In this document: in pieces, positions 1-13,700 of the stretch | How the letters are laid out: every line of letters begins with the position of its first letter | Position numbering within the stretch: position 1 is the first letter of the stretch | Source of the DNA: a bacterium | Lineage (GTDB): Bacteria > Planctomycetota > UBA1135 > UBA2386 | Length of the DNA stretch: 64,000 bases | Direction: 5' to 3' | NCBI GenBank assembly: GCA_024743115.1 | Contig: JANSXC010000015.1 | Location: 1-64,000, forward strand | Notes under the pieces: model-generated | The model's database searches: none | What the model was told of the DNA's origin: nothing | Seen by the model: the letters and a program-made list of their open reading frames with translations, nothing else | Translations under genes and position numbers: made by a program

Positions 1-215
1 AGCGCGGTGGGGTGAACGACATCGGGCCTCCTCGGAGGCGGCCGATGCGACCGGAGCCTCCGATGGTCCCGTGCCCCGCGATCCGCGGGCGTTACGTCGC
101 AACTATCGGTTCCCACTCATTCGATCAGTTCCGCGGACCGGCAGGCCGATGAAGAATTCGCTCCACCGCATCATGAGCAGCTGGCGCCGAACTTTGGCCC
201 AGCAAAGGCATTCAC

Positions 216-243
216 ATATCCGGATTATTGGATATAGTTATCC
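216..243. promoter_or_regulatory. Candidate operator for the ArsR/SahR-like regulator
   Basis: A short AT-rich island in otherwise GC-rich DNA holds overlapping inverted repeats. ATATCC (216-221) pairs with GGATAT (230-235), GGATA (230-234) pairs with TATCC (239-243), and ATCCGGAT (218-225) is itself a perfect palindrome. It lies 25 bases before the chosen start of the regulator gene. Winged-helix ArsR proteins bind such palindromes and usually autorepress. That this site controls the regulator and metH is inference. Confidence 0.5.
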
Positions 244-268
244 AGCGCCAGAGCCGATCGCAGCACTG

Positions 269-1245
269 ATGACCGTCGACACCTTCCAGCGAGTCGTAAA
301 GACCCTCGGCGACAGCACGCGCCTGCGTCTGCTCAATCTGCTCGAACGGCAGGAGCTGTCGGTCGCGGACCTCGTCAAGGTCCTCGACCTGCCGCAGTCG
401 ACGGTGTCGCGGCACCTCGCCCACATCAAGGACCAGGGCCTGCTGAGCGAGCGGCGCGACGGCGCATTTTGCTACTCGCGCTTCACGCCGCCCTGCGAAG
501 GGGCCTGGTGCGCCGCGTGGTCGCTGGCCCGCGAGTCACTGCGTGACGACCCCCAGATCGCCGCGGATGCGGAAGCGCTCGACGCGCTGCTGCGAGCCCG
601 AACGCTGGGTAGCCGGGAGTTCTTCGACTCGCTCGGCTCCGACTGGGACCGGCTGCGCAAGGTCTTCCAGGACGACCTCCAGCGGGCCCGCGCCATCGGG
701 CGCCTCGTGCCACGGGGGCTGCGGGTCGCCGACATTGGGACCGGCACGGGCGTCCTGGCGATGGAGATGGCTCTGCTCGGCATGCACGTGGTGGCAGTCG
801 ATCAGTCCGAGGCGATGCTGGCGGCGGCCGACGCCAAACGGCAAGACCTGCCGGATCCGACCTTCGTCGAACTGCGACAGGGCACCGCCACCGACCTGCC
901 GCTCGAAGACGGCGAGGTCGACGCCGTGCTCGCGCACATGGTGCTGCACTACGTGCCTTCCCCGCGCGAGGCGATCCGCGAACTCACCCGCATCGTCCGC
1001 CCGGGCGGACGCGTGGTGCTCGTCGACTTCACCGCCCCCGAAGACCGACCGCAGCCCGATCGTGAGTGGCTGCAGAAGGATCTCGGGGTCATCTGGCAGG
1101 GCTTCGCCATCGCTCGCATCCGCGAGTGGCTGCAGGAAGCGGGACTGACGAACGTCGAGATCGAGCTCCACGAAGCTCGCTCCGACGACCAGGACCTGCC
1201 GACCACCTTCATCGCATCCGCCGACCGACCGGCAGAACAACGAAC

Positions 1246-1249
<4 letters not shown>
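269..1249 (+). CDS. ArsR-type HTH fused to class I SAM methyltransferase domain (SahR-like regulator)
   Basis: A 326-residue protein. Residues about 5-75 form an ArsR winged helix ([13 protein letters not shown], then a recognition helix around [10 protein letters not shown], 41-50). Residues about 140-320 form a class I methyltransferase fold with SAM motif [10 protein letters not shown] near 153-161. The ATG at 269 is chosen because it begins directly at the HTH. A longer in-frame ORF from 71 would read through the candidate operator. The stop overlaps the metH start by ATGA, so the two are translationally coupled. ArsR/methyltransferase fusions next to methionine-cycle genes include SahR, which senses S-adenosylhomocysteine through the methyltransferase-like domain. 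The same role here is inferred from context. An alternative is a true methyltransferase. Confidence 0.85.
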
Positions 1250-5009
<3,760 letters not shown>

Positions 5010-5013
<4 letters not shown>

Positions 5014-6086
5014 TCGATCTTCGCGCTGGAGGTCTCCGGGCCGCCGGTCACGCACGCCATGAGCTGCTCCTCCCAGCCCGGGTCGATCCCGGGCGCGAGG
5101 ATCTCGATCCGACTCTCGGGGCAGTCGTCCAAGGCCGTTTCGGTAAGGTCTGCCGACGCCAGGTTGTAGCCGAACGCCCCGCAATCGGTGCGGAAGACCG
5201 CCTTCATGCGCTCGGCCTGCAGCTGTTGCAGGAACCGCAGCAGCTTCTGTCGGTCGAATACGCGGGTCGGCGAGAAACGCCACCCGACGCTTCGAAAGCC
5301 CTCGCCCTCGTTCTCCGCCTTGAGGTAACCCGACTTCGGGACGGGCATGTCGGGCAGCGCAGGTTCTTCCCCCTGCGGATGATCGTGGCCATGGTCGCGG
5401 CCAAGATCGTGCGATGCACCTACGGCGCGCGTCGCGCCGCGCAACCAGGCAGTTTCGATGGCGCCGCGTTCCGTGATGAACACCTCGGCGTGCGGCGCGC
5501 CATGCTGCGCCGCGTACTCCTCGAGAGCCCGGCGGTCGCCGTCACCGTAGAGATCGGCCTTGTTGCCCACGATCAGGTCGGCCATCGCGATCTGCTGGTT
5601 GTAGGTCGCCAGCTCGGTGAAGCGGCCGTCGGCAAGGTGGCGCGCATCGACGAGCGTGATGATCTTCTGAATGGCAAGCACGCCGCGGTAGGCATCGCCG
5701 GCAAGCACTCCCAGCACCTCGTTCGGGTGACCCAGGCCCGTTGGTTCGATCAGCAGGCGATCCGGACGCGCGCGCCGCAGCAGTTCGTTCAGCGCAACCT
5801 GCATCGGCAACCCCGCGGTGCAGCACATGCAGCCACCGGGAACCTGACGCACGAATACCCCTTGTGACTCGCGATGCTGGCTCTCGAACAGGCTGCCATC
5901 GACACCGATCTCCCCGAACTCGTTCACGAGAACAGCCCAGCGCTCATGGTCGGGGCGTTGCGCCAGCAGGTGAAGAATGGCCGAAGTCTTCCCGGTGCCG
6001 AGGAAGCCCGTGATCACGTTCGTCGGAACGTTCAGGATTGCCGCCTTCGGCTTCACGCCCGGCGCCTCCCAGCGACGCAAATGCAC
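5010..6086 (-). CDS. COG0523 / CobW-family GTPase (metal chaperone type)
   Basis: A 358-residue G3E-family GTPase. The P-loop is G-F-L-G-T-G-K-T-S (27-35), followed by a switch E-F-G-E-I-G-V-D (57-63). The metal-binding motif C-M-C-C is at 86-89, a guanine-specificity motif N-K-A-D follows, and a C-terminal CobW_C domain contains R-T-D-C-G-A-F-G. A His/Asp-rich loop ([11 protein letters not shown]) lies between the two domains, as in members that handle zinc or other divalent metals. The start codon is GTG, and a second GTG 11 codons on is equally possible. It converges with metH with overlapping stops. The family delivers metals to client enzymes. MetH is a zinc and cobalamin enzyme, so a link is conceivable, but the convergent arrangement does not show it. 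Confidence 0.88.
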
Positions 6087-6207
6087 TGCAGACCGTCCGG
6101 GTCGGTTGGGACCGATGCTCGCATTGGTAAGAGTGTACTTCGCCCCAGGTAGTCGCGTGCGGATCCATCCGCCGATCTCCGAGCGTTACCGAGGCGCGTC
6201 GGCGTGC

Positions 6208-7806
6208 CTATCGTCGGGCGCGCGCCGCGAGATCCCAGCGCTGGCCGGGCTCGAGCCAGATCGGCTGCGGTTTCGCGCGTTCGGCGGCGGGACCGGCCGC
6301 GGCCTTGCGATGGTCGAACACGGCGACTTTCGAAGCGCCGACGACTTCGAGTTCGGACCCGCGGACGATCGCAGCCGTGCCTTCGTCGACGCCGAGCCCG
6401 ATCAGTTGCGGGAGTTGTTCGATGAGGCCCCGCAGGTCGGCCGTGCGGTTGCGGGCGACGAAGTGCTGGTCGATCGCGCAGCCGGGCAGGAAGCCGAAGC
6501 CGCGTTCGTAGCCTTCGCACCACTCGTCGCGATTGCCGAGCGGGTTGCCGCGCACGAGGAACTCGCCCTGAATCGTTGCGCCGGCGCTGCTGCCGCCGAT
6601 GACGCCGTCGCGGGCGAGCACCGCGTGCAACGCGGCGATCACGGGGGTGCCCTCGAACGCGTCGCAAAGGCGCCATTGCCGACCGCCGCCGAACCAGACG
6701 CCCGTGGCCTTGGCCAGCAGTTCGAGGTCCGAGGTTTCGACGGCGCTCGGATGAGCGCGATCGAGAACGTGCACCTCGGCGCCGCGGGCTTCGAACGCCG
6801 AACGCAGTCGGATGCGGCGTGGGCCGCGTGCGGGGCTCGCCGTCGGGATCACGACGACGACCGCGTCGTCGCCGCCGGCATGGGTGACGAATCGATCGAT
6901 CACGGTTGCAGGCAATCGGCCACCGCCGGCGATCACGAGCGTGCCGTTCGCGACCACGGGCCGGGCCATCGGCGTCGGTGGCCACGGCGGGTTTCTGCGC
7001 GCGATCGCGGCGCGCTGCAGGCTCACGAGGTCGGCGCGGTCGCCAGGCATGAGTTGCGTGAATCGTTCTTCGCGACCGCCGCCCCGCGGCAGGATGAGCA
7101 ACGCCTTCGAAGTGCCGAGGCAGCGGATCCCGCGGCCGCGGAACTCGAGTGCGCAGCCCTCGTCGATTCCGACGCCGAAGTGCCCCGGTTGAGCCGCGAG
7201 CGCGCGCCGGAGACGGGGCAGCCGTTCGCGGGCGAGGAAGTGCTGGTCGATGATCGCGCCGGGCACGAAATCGAAGCCGCGGGCCATCACCGGCTCGTCG
7301 CGGCCGGACTGGATCATGGTCCGGGACTGAACCGCGGCCCCCGCCGAAGAACCGCCCACGACGCCTCCCCGCGCAAGCAGCGCGACGAGCTCGCGTTCGA
7401 CGCGTGTGCCGACGTAGGCCGCCGCGATGCGTCGCTGCGAGCCGCCGCCGAACCACACTCCGGTTGCCGTGCGGAGCGGAGCGCAGAACCCGGCCGTGTC
7501 GGCGACGGTGCGCTCGCGCGTGTGCAGGATCGCGAACTCGTGACCCGGATGGGCCGCGCGCCATTGTTGCAACGCTTGATTGCGCCCCTCCGGGGTGTCG
7601 GCTCGACGGCTGGCCGTGGGCACGATCAGGATCTTGCCCGTTGCGCCGCCGGCGAGTTCGAGGAAGCGGTCATGGACGGTGGCGGGCAGCCTGCCACCTC
7701 CGGCGATGATGCGAGTGCCGGTGACTCCCGCGGGATCGGGAATCGCCTGGGCGGCGAGTGCGGCCGCGATCGAGATGAGGGTCGCCGGCAGTCGTAGCGC
7801 GAGCAT
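6208..7806 (-). CDS. Secreted protein with two tandem S51 (cyanophycinase-like) peptidase domains
   Basis: A 532-residue protein with a signal peptide (M-L-A-L-R-L-P-A-T-L... ending A-L-A-A-Q) and an internal duplication. Each half begins I-I-A-G-G-G-R-L-P-A-T-V or V-I-A-G-G-G-R-L-P-A-T-V (33-44, 291-302) and carries G-V-W-F-G-G-G. Each also has the nucleophile elbow G-G-S-S-A-G-A (Ser154, Ser407) and I-D-Q-H-F (186-190, 445-449). G-(V/I)-D-E-G occurs in both halves. S51 enzymes are Ser-His-Glu/Asp dipeptidases or cyanophycinases, usually single-domain. Both halves keep the visible catalytic elements. The start is placed at the Met opening the signal peptide, because the 15 codons before it have no signal character. 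It is divergent from the BNR pseudogene. Confidence 0.88.
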   Translation of the reverse strand: MLALRLPATLISIAAALAAQAIPDPAGVTGTRIIAGGGRLPATVHDRFLELAGGATGKILIVPTASRRADTPEGRNQALQQWRAAHPGHEFAILHTRERTVADTAGFCAPLRTATGVWFGGGSQRRIAAAYVGTRVERELVALLARGGVVGGSSAGAAVQSRTMIQSGRDEPVMARGFDFVPGAIIDQHFLARERLPRLRRALAAQPGHFGVGIDEGCALEFRGRGIRCLGTSKALLILPRGGGREERFTQLMPGDRADLVSLQRAAIARRNPPWPPTPMARPVVANGTLVIAGGGRLPATVIDRFVTHAGGDDAVVVVIPTASPARGPRRIRLRSAFEARGAEVHVLDRAHPSAVETSDLELLAKATGVWFGGGRQWRLCDAFEGTPVIAALHAVLARDGVIGGSSAGATIQGEFLVRGNPLGNRDEWCEGYERGFGFLPGCAIDQHFVARNRTADLRGLIEQLPQLIGLGVDEGTAAIVRGSELEVVGASKVAVFDHRKAAAGPAAERAKPQPIWLEPGQRWDLAARARR

Positions 7807-7899
7807 GTGCGCAGGATACCTGGTTGCAGAGCAATCGCGGTCGCACTCCATGCGGCGGGAGGGCTATTCGAACGGTTCGTACTCCCCAATACTCGCGAC

Positions 7900-9557
7900 A
7901 TGCGTTCTCGCGAGCTTGTCGTGGTTCTCCTGGCTGCCGCAACCCTGCCGGCTCAACGTCATCCCGACCTTCGCATTGATCGAGGTACTCCGCCCGGCGC
8001 GTCCGCATCCACTGCTCCGACGATTGCGATCGCAGGGGACACCATTGCGGTGGCGTGGTCGGACCAGCGCAATGGCGGCGACTTCGACATCTACTTCAAC
8101 CGTTCGATCGACGGCGGTCGCAGCTGGCTGCCAGCCGACGTGCGGCTCGACACCGGTTCGGCGCCGGGTGCCGCTTCTTCGTTTGCACCGGAGATCGCGT
8201 TGTCGGGCTCTGGTGTCGTGGTCGTGTGGCGTGACGACCGCAACACCGGCTTCGGGCTGGCGACCAACATCTTCGCGAATCGTTCGCTGGACGGTGGCGT
8301 TACGTGGCTCGCGAGCGATGTCCAACTCGACGTGAGCAATGTAGTCGGTTTCGCGACGTTTCAGCAGGTCAGCGTCGTCGGGCAGACGGTGCACGTGACC
8401 TGGGAGGCGCGCCCGGCAGGTGATCGTGATGTGTTCTATCGACGCTCGCTCGATGGTGTTCGACATCTTCTACAACCGTTCCTTCGACGGTGGTGTGACC
8501 TGGCTGCCCGTTGCCGTGCGGATCGACAACGTCGCGGGCGCCAGTTCGGGGCAGTCGGTGGGGCCGCAGATCGCGGCGGTCGGCAGCGCGGTATCGGTGG
8601 CCTGGTCCGGTTCGCCGTTCAGCAGTCCGAGCAATAATAACGACGTCTACTGCAATCGTTCGACGGATCGAGGGGCGACCTGGCAGCCGAACGATCTGCG
8701 CATCAACACGGCGGTGCCGGCGGGCGGTGCCAGTACCGTCCTCACCGACTTGCGTGCGGTCGGCGGTGCGCTCTTCGCCACCTGGCTCGACACGTTTGCG
8801 GGACGCGGGATTCGCTTCAACCGTTCGCTCGACGGTGGCGTGACCTGGCTGGCGACCGACGTCGGGGTCAATACGCCCCGTAGTGGGCCGGTACAGTTGC
8901 CGCAAAGGCCGCGTCTCGCAGTTGCTGGCACGAGTGTCGTCGTTGCCTGGACGAACGTCGTGGGGTCGACGCGGGACGTGCACTGCAATCGTTCGATGGA
9001 CGCGGGTACGACCTGGCTCGTCTCCGACCTGCGGCTCAACACCGGAGTTCCCGCGGGTTCGAGCCGTGCCGAACTGCGGTCGCTGGCATTCGATGGCGCG
9101 ACGCCTTGGGCGGCGTGGCACGACGACCGGAACGGTCTCAACGACATCTACATCAACGCCGCGTTCGGGTTCGTTCCGTATGGGGTCGGTACGATCGGTA
9201 CTGGCGGCGTCGTGCCGCGCGCCTTCGGGCAGGGCGTCGCGCTGATCGGGTCCACGGTCGACCATCGCATCGACAACGCCTTGGGGGGTGCGCCCGGCCT
9301 GATGGCTTTCGGCGTTCACAAAGACTCGATCCCGCTGTTCGGCGGGCGAACTGCTCGTCGATCCGTTGGCTACGCTCGTGGTCGTTCTTGGTGGCGGTAG
9401 CGGCCAGGTCGGCGCCGGTGCCGTTACGGTCCCGACCACGTTGCCGAACGATCCGGCTTTCGTCGGTCTCGGCTTCTTCGTGCAGGGCTTCGTGCTGGAT
9501 CCAGCTGCGGCATCCGGCGTTGCGCTGACCAACGGGCTCGAGACCTGGATCGGCTGA
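7900..9557 (+). pseudogene. Secreted BNR-repeat protein, broken by two frameshifts
   Basis: Three consecutive reading frames together read as one secreted protein. It has a signal peptide (M-R-S-R-E-L-V-V-V-L-L-A-A-A), then repeats of the BNR/sialidase type such as D-I-Y-F-N-R-S-I-D-G-G-R-S-W-L-P-A-D-V-R-L. It ends in the C-terminal module shared by many proteins of this window (ending A-L-T-N-G-L-E-T-W-I-G). Frame 1 runs to about 8455, where one repeat motif jumps directly into the next, as if about one unit of a length not divisible by three had been lost. The second break, near 9341-9348 in ggcgggcgaac, is repaired by removing one base. BNR repeats form a beta-propeller. Sequencing or assembly error in a repetitive gene is the main alternative to real decay. 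Confidence 0.75.
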
Positions 9558-9631
9558 GCTCGGGAGGCAATCGCGCGACTTGCGGCGGCAATGCAACGGT
9601 AGTCGGGGGGACGGCGAGTAGCGTGGGGCGG

Positions 9632-9973
9632 ATGCTCGTCTACAAGATCCTACGTGCCCACGAGTGGGCCGCTCTGTCCGCACACCAGGAGTCGGCAGGA
9701 GCGCCTGTCGACCTTGCTGATGGCTTCGTTCATCTGTCTGCGGCGGATCAGGTCGAGGAGACGGCGGCTCGTCACTTCGCCAACGAGACCGGGTTGTATC
9801 TCTTGGCGTTCGATGCCGAGCAGCTTGGCGATGACCTGCGATGGGAGCCGTCACGCGGCGGTGCGCTGTTCCCGCACCTCTACCGCGCGATGCGAAGCCG
9901 CGAAGTGGTGTGGGCCAAGGAACTGCCGCTGGTTGGCGAACAGCACCGGTTTCCCGAGCTCGGCGACGGTTGA
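9632..9973 (+). CDS. DUF952 family protein
   Basis: A small cytoplasmic protein of 113 residues matching the DUF952 pattern: Y-K-I-L at the start, then G-F-V-H-L-S-A-A-D-Q-V near 33-43, where F-I-H-L-S is the family hallmark. Later come L-R-W-E and L-F-P-H-L-Y-R near the middle. The function of the family is not known, though the fold resembles ADP-ribosyltransferase-like small domains. The start is placed at M-L-V-Y-K rather than three codons upstream because homologues begin close to Y-K-I. It is a stand-alone gene between the BNR pseudogene and the sigma factor. Confidence 0.85.
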   Translation: MLVYKILRAHEWAALSAHQESAGAPVDLADGFVHLSAADQVEETAARHFANETGLYLLAFDAEQLGDDLRWEPSRGGALFPHLYRAMRSREVVWAKELPLVGEQHRFPELGDG

Positions 9974-10085
9974 TTCGGCAAACCCTGGCCGGGCGGGCTT
10001 GGTCCTGCGGGTCTCCTGGCACACGACGCCCGGTCTGAAGGTCGGCATACGTTGATCGCTGCGGTGTGCGGTTATGTTCCCGGTC

Positions 10086-10733
10086 ATGGCCGGGAACGAC
10101 GAGACCGTCACGCTGCTGTTGCGCTGGCACGACGGGGATCGGCAGGCGCTGCTGCAGTTGCTCGATCGCAACCGGGAGTGGATCGAGAACAGCGTTCGGA
10201 GTCGCCGTGGGCCGCTGCTGCGTGAGTTCGAAGAAACGGGTGACGGCGTGCAGGAGCTGATGCTTCGCGCCATGGAGTACGCGCCGCGGTTTCTCGTGGC
10301 CAATCGTGGGCAGTTTCGTGCGCTGGTGGCTCGCATGATCCGCCACCTGCTCGTGGATCGCTCGCGATCGGCGCGGCGGGCGCCGCGCCCGTTCACGATG
10401 AGTGAGACCGACGCCATGAGCGCGCGACTGAATCTCACGGCGGACGAAGCCGTAACGCCGCCGGTGCAGGCGGCGGCGCGATCCGAAGAGCTCGGTTGGA
10501 TGCGTCTCGGGCTCGAGTTCCTGCCTGCGGATGAGCGTCGGCTGATCAAGCTGCGAACGTTCGAGGAGCTGGAGTTCGCGGCGATGGGCCACGAGTTTGC
10601 CGTGCCGGCGAACACGGCGCGCATGCGATTCAATCGGGCGCTGCTGCGCCTCGCCGGCATCATCGAGCGGCTCAAGCAGGGCGAACTCGAACGTCTGCTC
10701 GAGGAGGAGGAGGCCGAGGGCGAAGCCGGCTAG
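10086..10733 (+). CDS. ECF-type RNA polymerase sigma factor
   Basis: A 215-residue sigma-70-like protein of the ECF type common in planctomycetes. Region 2 covers about residues 10-105 (W-H-D-G-D-R-Q-A-L at the start, R-A-L-V-A-R-M-I-R-H-L-L-V-D-R-S-R at its end). Region 4 covers about 140-195, with L-P-A-D-E-R-R-L-I-K-L and a helix-turn-helix ending T-A-R-M-R-F-N-R-A-L. The C-terminus is an acidic Glu-rich tail. The ATG at 10086 is preferred to the upstream M-F-P-V-M. The gene faces the kinase gene end to end, with 13 bases between the stops, so the two are genetic neighbours but not co-transcribed. No anti-sigma gene is adjacent. The kinase may act on the sigma factor (inference). Confidence 0.9.
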   Translation: MAGNDETVTLLLRWHDGDRQALLQLLDRNREWIENSVRSRRGPLLREFEETGDGVQELMLRAMEYAPRFLVANRGQFRALVARMIRHLLVDRSRSARRAPRPFTMSETDAMSARLNLTADEAVTPPVQAAARSEELGWMRLGLEFLPADERRLIKLRTFEELEFAAMGHEFAVPANTARMRFNRALLRLAGIIERLKQGELERLLEEEEAEGEAG

Positions 10734-10746
10734 GCCGAGACTCGGG

Positions 10747-13700
10747 CTACCGGCCCAGCAGCGCGTGCAGCCGTCGGCGGGCAGCCGGGTTCCGAGACAC
10801 TGCCGGTTCGAGCCCTGCAGCGACGCGTTCGAGGCGGGCGTTGCTCAGGCGCGACAGCCCCTTCAGCGAGCGGTCCCAGCCAGCGAGTCGCGATGCTACC
10901 TGCTCGCGGAGCGCCGCCGTGCGGGCCGGGTCGCCGGAGGCTTCGGCATCGGCGATCAGGTTCGCCAGGCAGATCAGGGTTTCGACTTCGTTCGTTGGCG
11001 ACGGCATCTTGTCGTACTCCACGGTCAGTCGACCAAGGACGTCCGTCAGGCGCGCCACGGCCTCGGGCTCGCCTGCTCGCAGGGCGAGGGCGGCGAGGCC
11101 GCGCTCGAGCATCAGATGGTCGAAGTTTGCGATCCGGTCGCGAGCCACGCGCTGGCGCTGGGGCTCGGCAATGGCCTGCCAGTTGTCGTTCACGCGTTGC
11201 CAGGTTGCGCTGGCCTTCTCGGGTTGCGCGATCGTGGTGGTCTGCGCGAGGCGTACGCCCCAGACCAGGACCTCGGTGACGCGTCGCAGATCCCGGGGGG
11301 TTGCGGCCACGTTGTGCAGGGCCTGTTCGAACGCCAGCTCCAGTCGGTTTCGGGCGCCCTCGAAGTCACCGTGCTCGCTGCGGAAGCTACCTTCGTTGAA
11401 GAGCGTGACGCCCCGAACGCTGGCGGTGCGCAGGTCGTTCGGGCGCAGTTCGAGCATGTCGTCGAGGTGCTGTCGCGCCTTGGCGAACAGTGCCGCGGCG
11501 CGTTCGTCGCCCGCGCGGGCTCGATCGATGGCCATGTTCGTTGCCGAGCGCGCGGCGAGCTGATGAGCCTTGAAGTCGCGGCGGTCGATCGCGAGCAGCC
11601 CGAGTGCCGTGTCGTAAGCGACGCGGAAGCAGGTCGTGGCGCCGTCCTTGCCGGCGCGGCGCAGTCCGTTGCCCTGATTGTAGGTGACCATCGCGAGCTG
11701 CATGAGGTAATGGACGTTGTCGGGTTCCGCCGTGACGAGAGCGTCGGTCAACGCCCGCGACTCCTGCAGTGCTTCGAGATTCGCTGCGAGATTACCGCTG
11801 CGTTTGTGGAACGTGGCCAGGTCGTTCAAGGCCATCGCGAGCTGGTAGCGATACACCCGCGCCGCGGGGAACGCGTTGACGAGCCGGCGATAACTCGCCT
11901 CGCCTTTCAGGAGTTCGGTGCCCCATTCTTCTTCGCGGCTGCTCAGCCGGTGGATCTTGCCGTTCAGAAGATGCGTGTTCGCCAATGTGGCGACAGCGCG
12001 TCGTTCGTGTGGATTCGTCGCGAGCAGCGCCGTCAGGATCATGATGATTCGCGCGCAGTCGTTCGCGGCCAACGTGAGCTTGCCGTCCTCGTAGTGAATC
12101 CGGGCGCGCTTGCGAAGCACGCTCGCCAGGTCGAGAACTGCCGCGCGTGACTCGGGATCGTCGACCTCGCCGAACAGATCGACTGCGCGGTCGAGCGTGG
12201 CGAGTGCGGCCTTGCCGTCGTTCGAGTCGTCGTAGGCCTCGGCGAGGTTGCGCAGGCATCCCATCACGGCGGCTGTGTCCGTGTCGTCGCTACGATTGCG
12301 GGTGAGTAGATCGATGGCGCGTTCGTAGGCCACGCGCGCGCCAGTGAGGTTGCCTCGGCTGGCGAGCCGTTTGCCCTCGAACTCGAACCAGCGGCCCCGC
12401 AGGCGTTCGTTCGGCGCCGATTCGTCGAGCCCTGCGAGTGCCGAGCGCGCCCGATGATGGAAGTCTGCGGCGGCTGTCGCATTGCCGAGCGAGAGCTCGA
12501 GATTCGCCGTGAGGACCAGGCCCTCCGCGAGATCGTGCAGGAGTTCGGGTGTCGCGCTGCTCGTGGCGACGAAGCGTCGGAGGAACGCGAGTGCCTTCTG
12601 CTGTAGCTCGCGTCGCGTGTCTTCGAGCCAGGGTACGCCGTCGAGTTCGTTCTGTTGGACTCGCACGATCTCCGCGACGGCCTGCCGGGCAGCGCGCAGA
12701 TTCGCCGTTGCTTGATTGCTTTGGTTCTGCGCTTCCAGGGCGACGAACGCGACGACGGTCAGCGCCGTGGCCAGGGCGACGACGAGTGCCGCGGCGAGCC
12801 GGTTGCGGGCCGACCACAGTCCGAGGCGGTGCAGCACGCCCGGTGGCCGGGCCAGGATCGGTTCGTTGCGGCGCGCGCGCCCGAGCTCGAGCGCGAACTC
12901 GTGAGCGGTCGAATAGCGCTGGCCCGGGTCGCGGGCGAGCGCGGTCTGCAGGACGGTCACGAGGTCACGCGACACCCCGGGCGCAAGGCGCCGCAGGTCG
13001 GCGACTTCGTGTTCGAGAATCGCGCGAAAGAGCTCCTGACGCGTGCGGCCGCGGAACGGCGGTTCGAGTGTAAGAGCTTCGAACAGTGTCGCGGCCAGCG
13101 AATAGACGTCGCTCGCGCGCCCCGCGGGAGTCGAGCCGTCGATCTGCTCGGGCGCCATGTAGGCCGGTGTGCCGAGCGTCTCGCCGGTCACGGTCAAGGA
13201 CTGATCCTCGCTCTCGCCGCGGACCAACCCGAAGTCGAGCAGCACCGCCTGGCCGTCGGGCGTGACCATGACGTTGCTCGGCTTGACGTCGCGATGGATG
13301 AAGCCGGCTTCGTGAGCCGAGTGCAGCGATTGTGCCAGGCTCTCGCCCAAGGTCAGGATCGCGGCGAACCGGTCGCCCGGGGTTGTCGTGGCCGTCGTAG
13401 TCGGCGCTCCCGAACCGTTCGAGTCCGAATCGCTGCGCGTCGGTGAAGGCAGTTCGAGCAGGCCGCGTCCGCGCGCCGCCGCGATGTGATCGGCGAGCGT
13501 CTGCCCGGGAACGTATCGCATCGCGAGCCACGGCACGCCGTCGACCTCGCCCGCATCGAAGACGGGACACAGTCCGGGGTCGTCGAGTCGGAACGATGCT
13601 GCCGCTTCACGTCGAAAGCGCTCGTGCGCGCGATCGGACATGAGGCCCCGATCGCGGATGATCTTGAGCGCGACGAGCCGCTCTTCTCCCGCACGCTGTT

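Noticed and set aside
71..268. In-frame 66-codon N-terminal extension of the ArsR/methyltransferase gene
   Set aside because: It would translate through the AT-rich palindromic site, has no domain character, and ArsR proteins normally begin near the residue chosen.
1..268. Possible SAM or cobalamin riboswitch upstream of the metH operon
   Set aside because: No B12-box or SAM-riboswitch core could be found. The palindromes fit a protein-binding site better.
5..1240. Long antisense frames opposite the regulator and metH
   Set aside because: High-GC genes create long open frames on the opposite strand; these lack domains and have unusual composition rich in Arg, Ala and His.
6053..7564. Arg-rich frame overlapping the S51 peptidase
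   Set aside because: A shadow of the real gene; repeated catalytic motifs in the other frame are decisive.
9153..10592. Minus-strand 479-codon frame across the BNR tail, DUF952 and sigma genes
   Set aside because: It crosses three plus-strand genes, has no recognisable domain and a composition typical of antisense frames.
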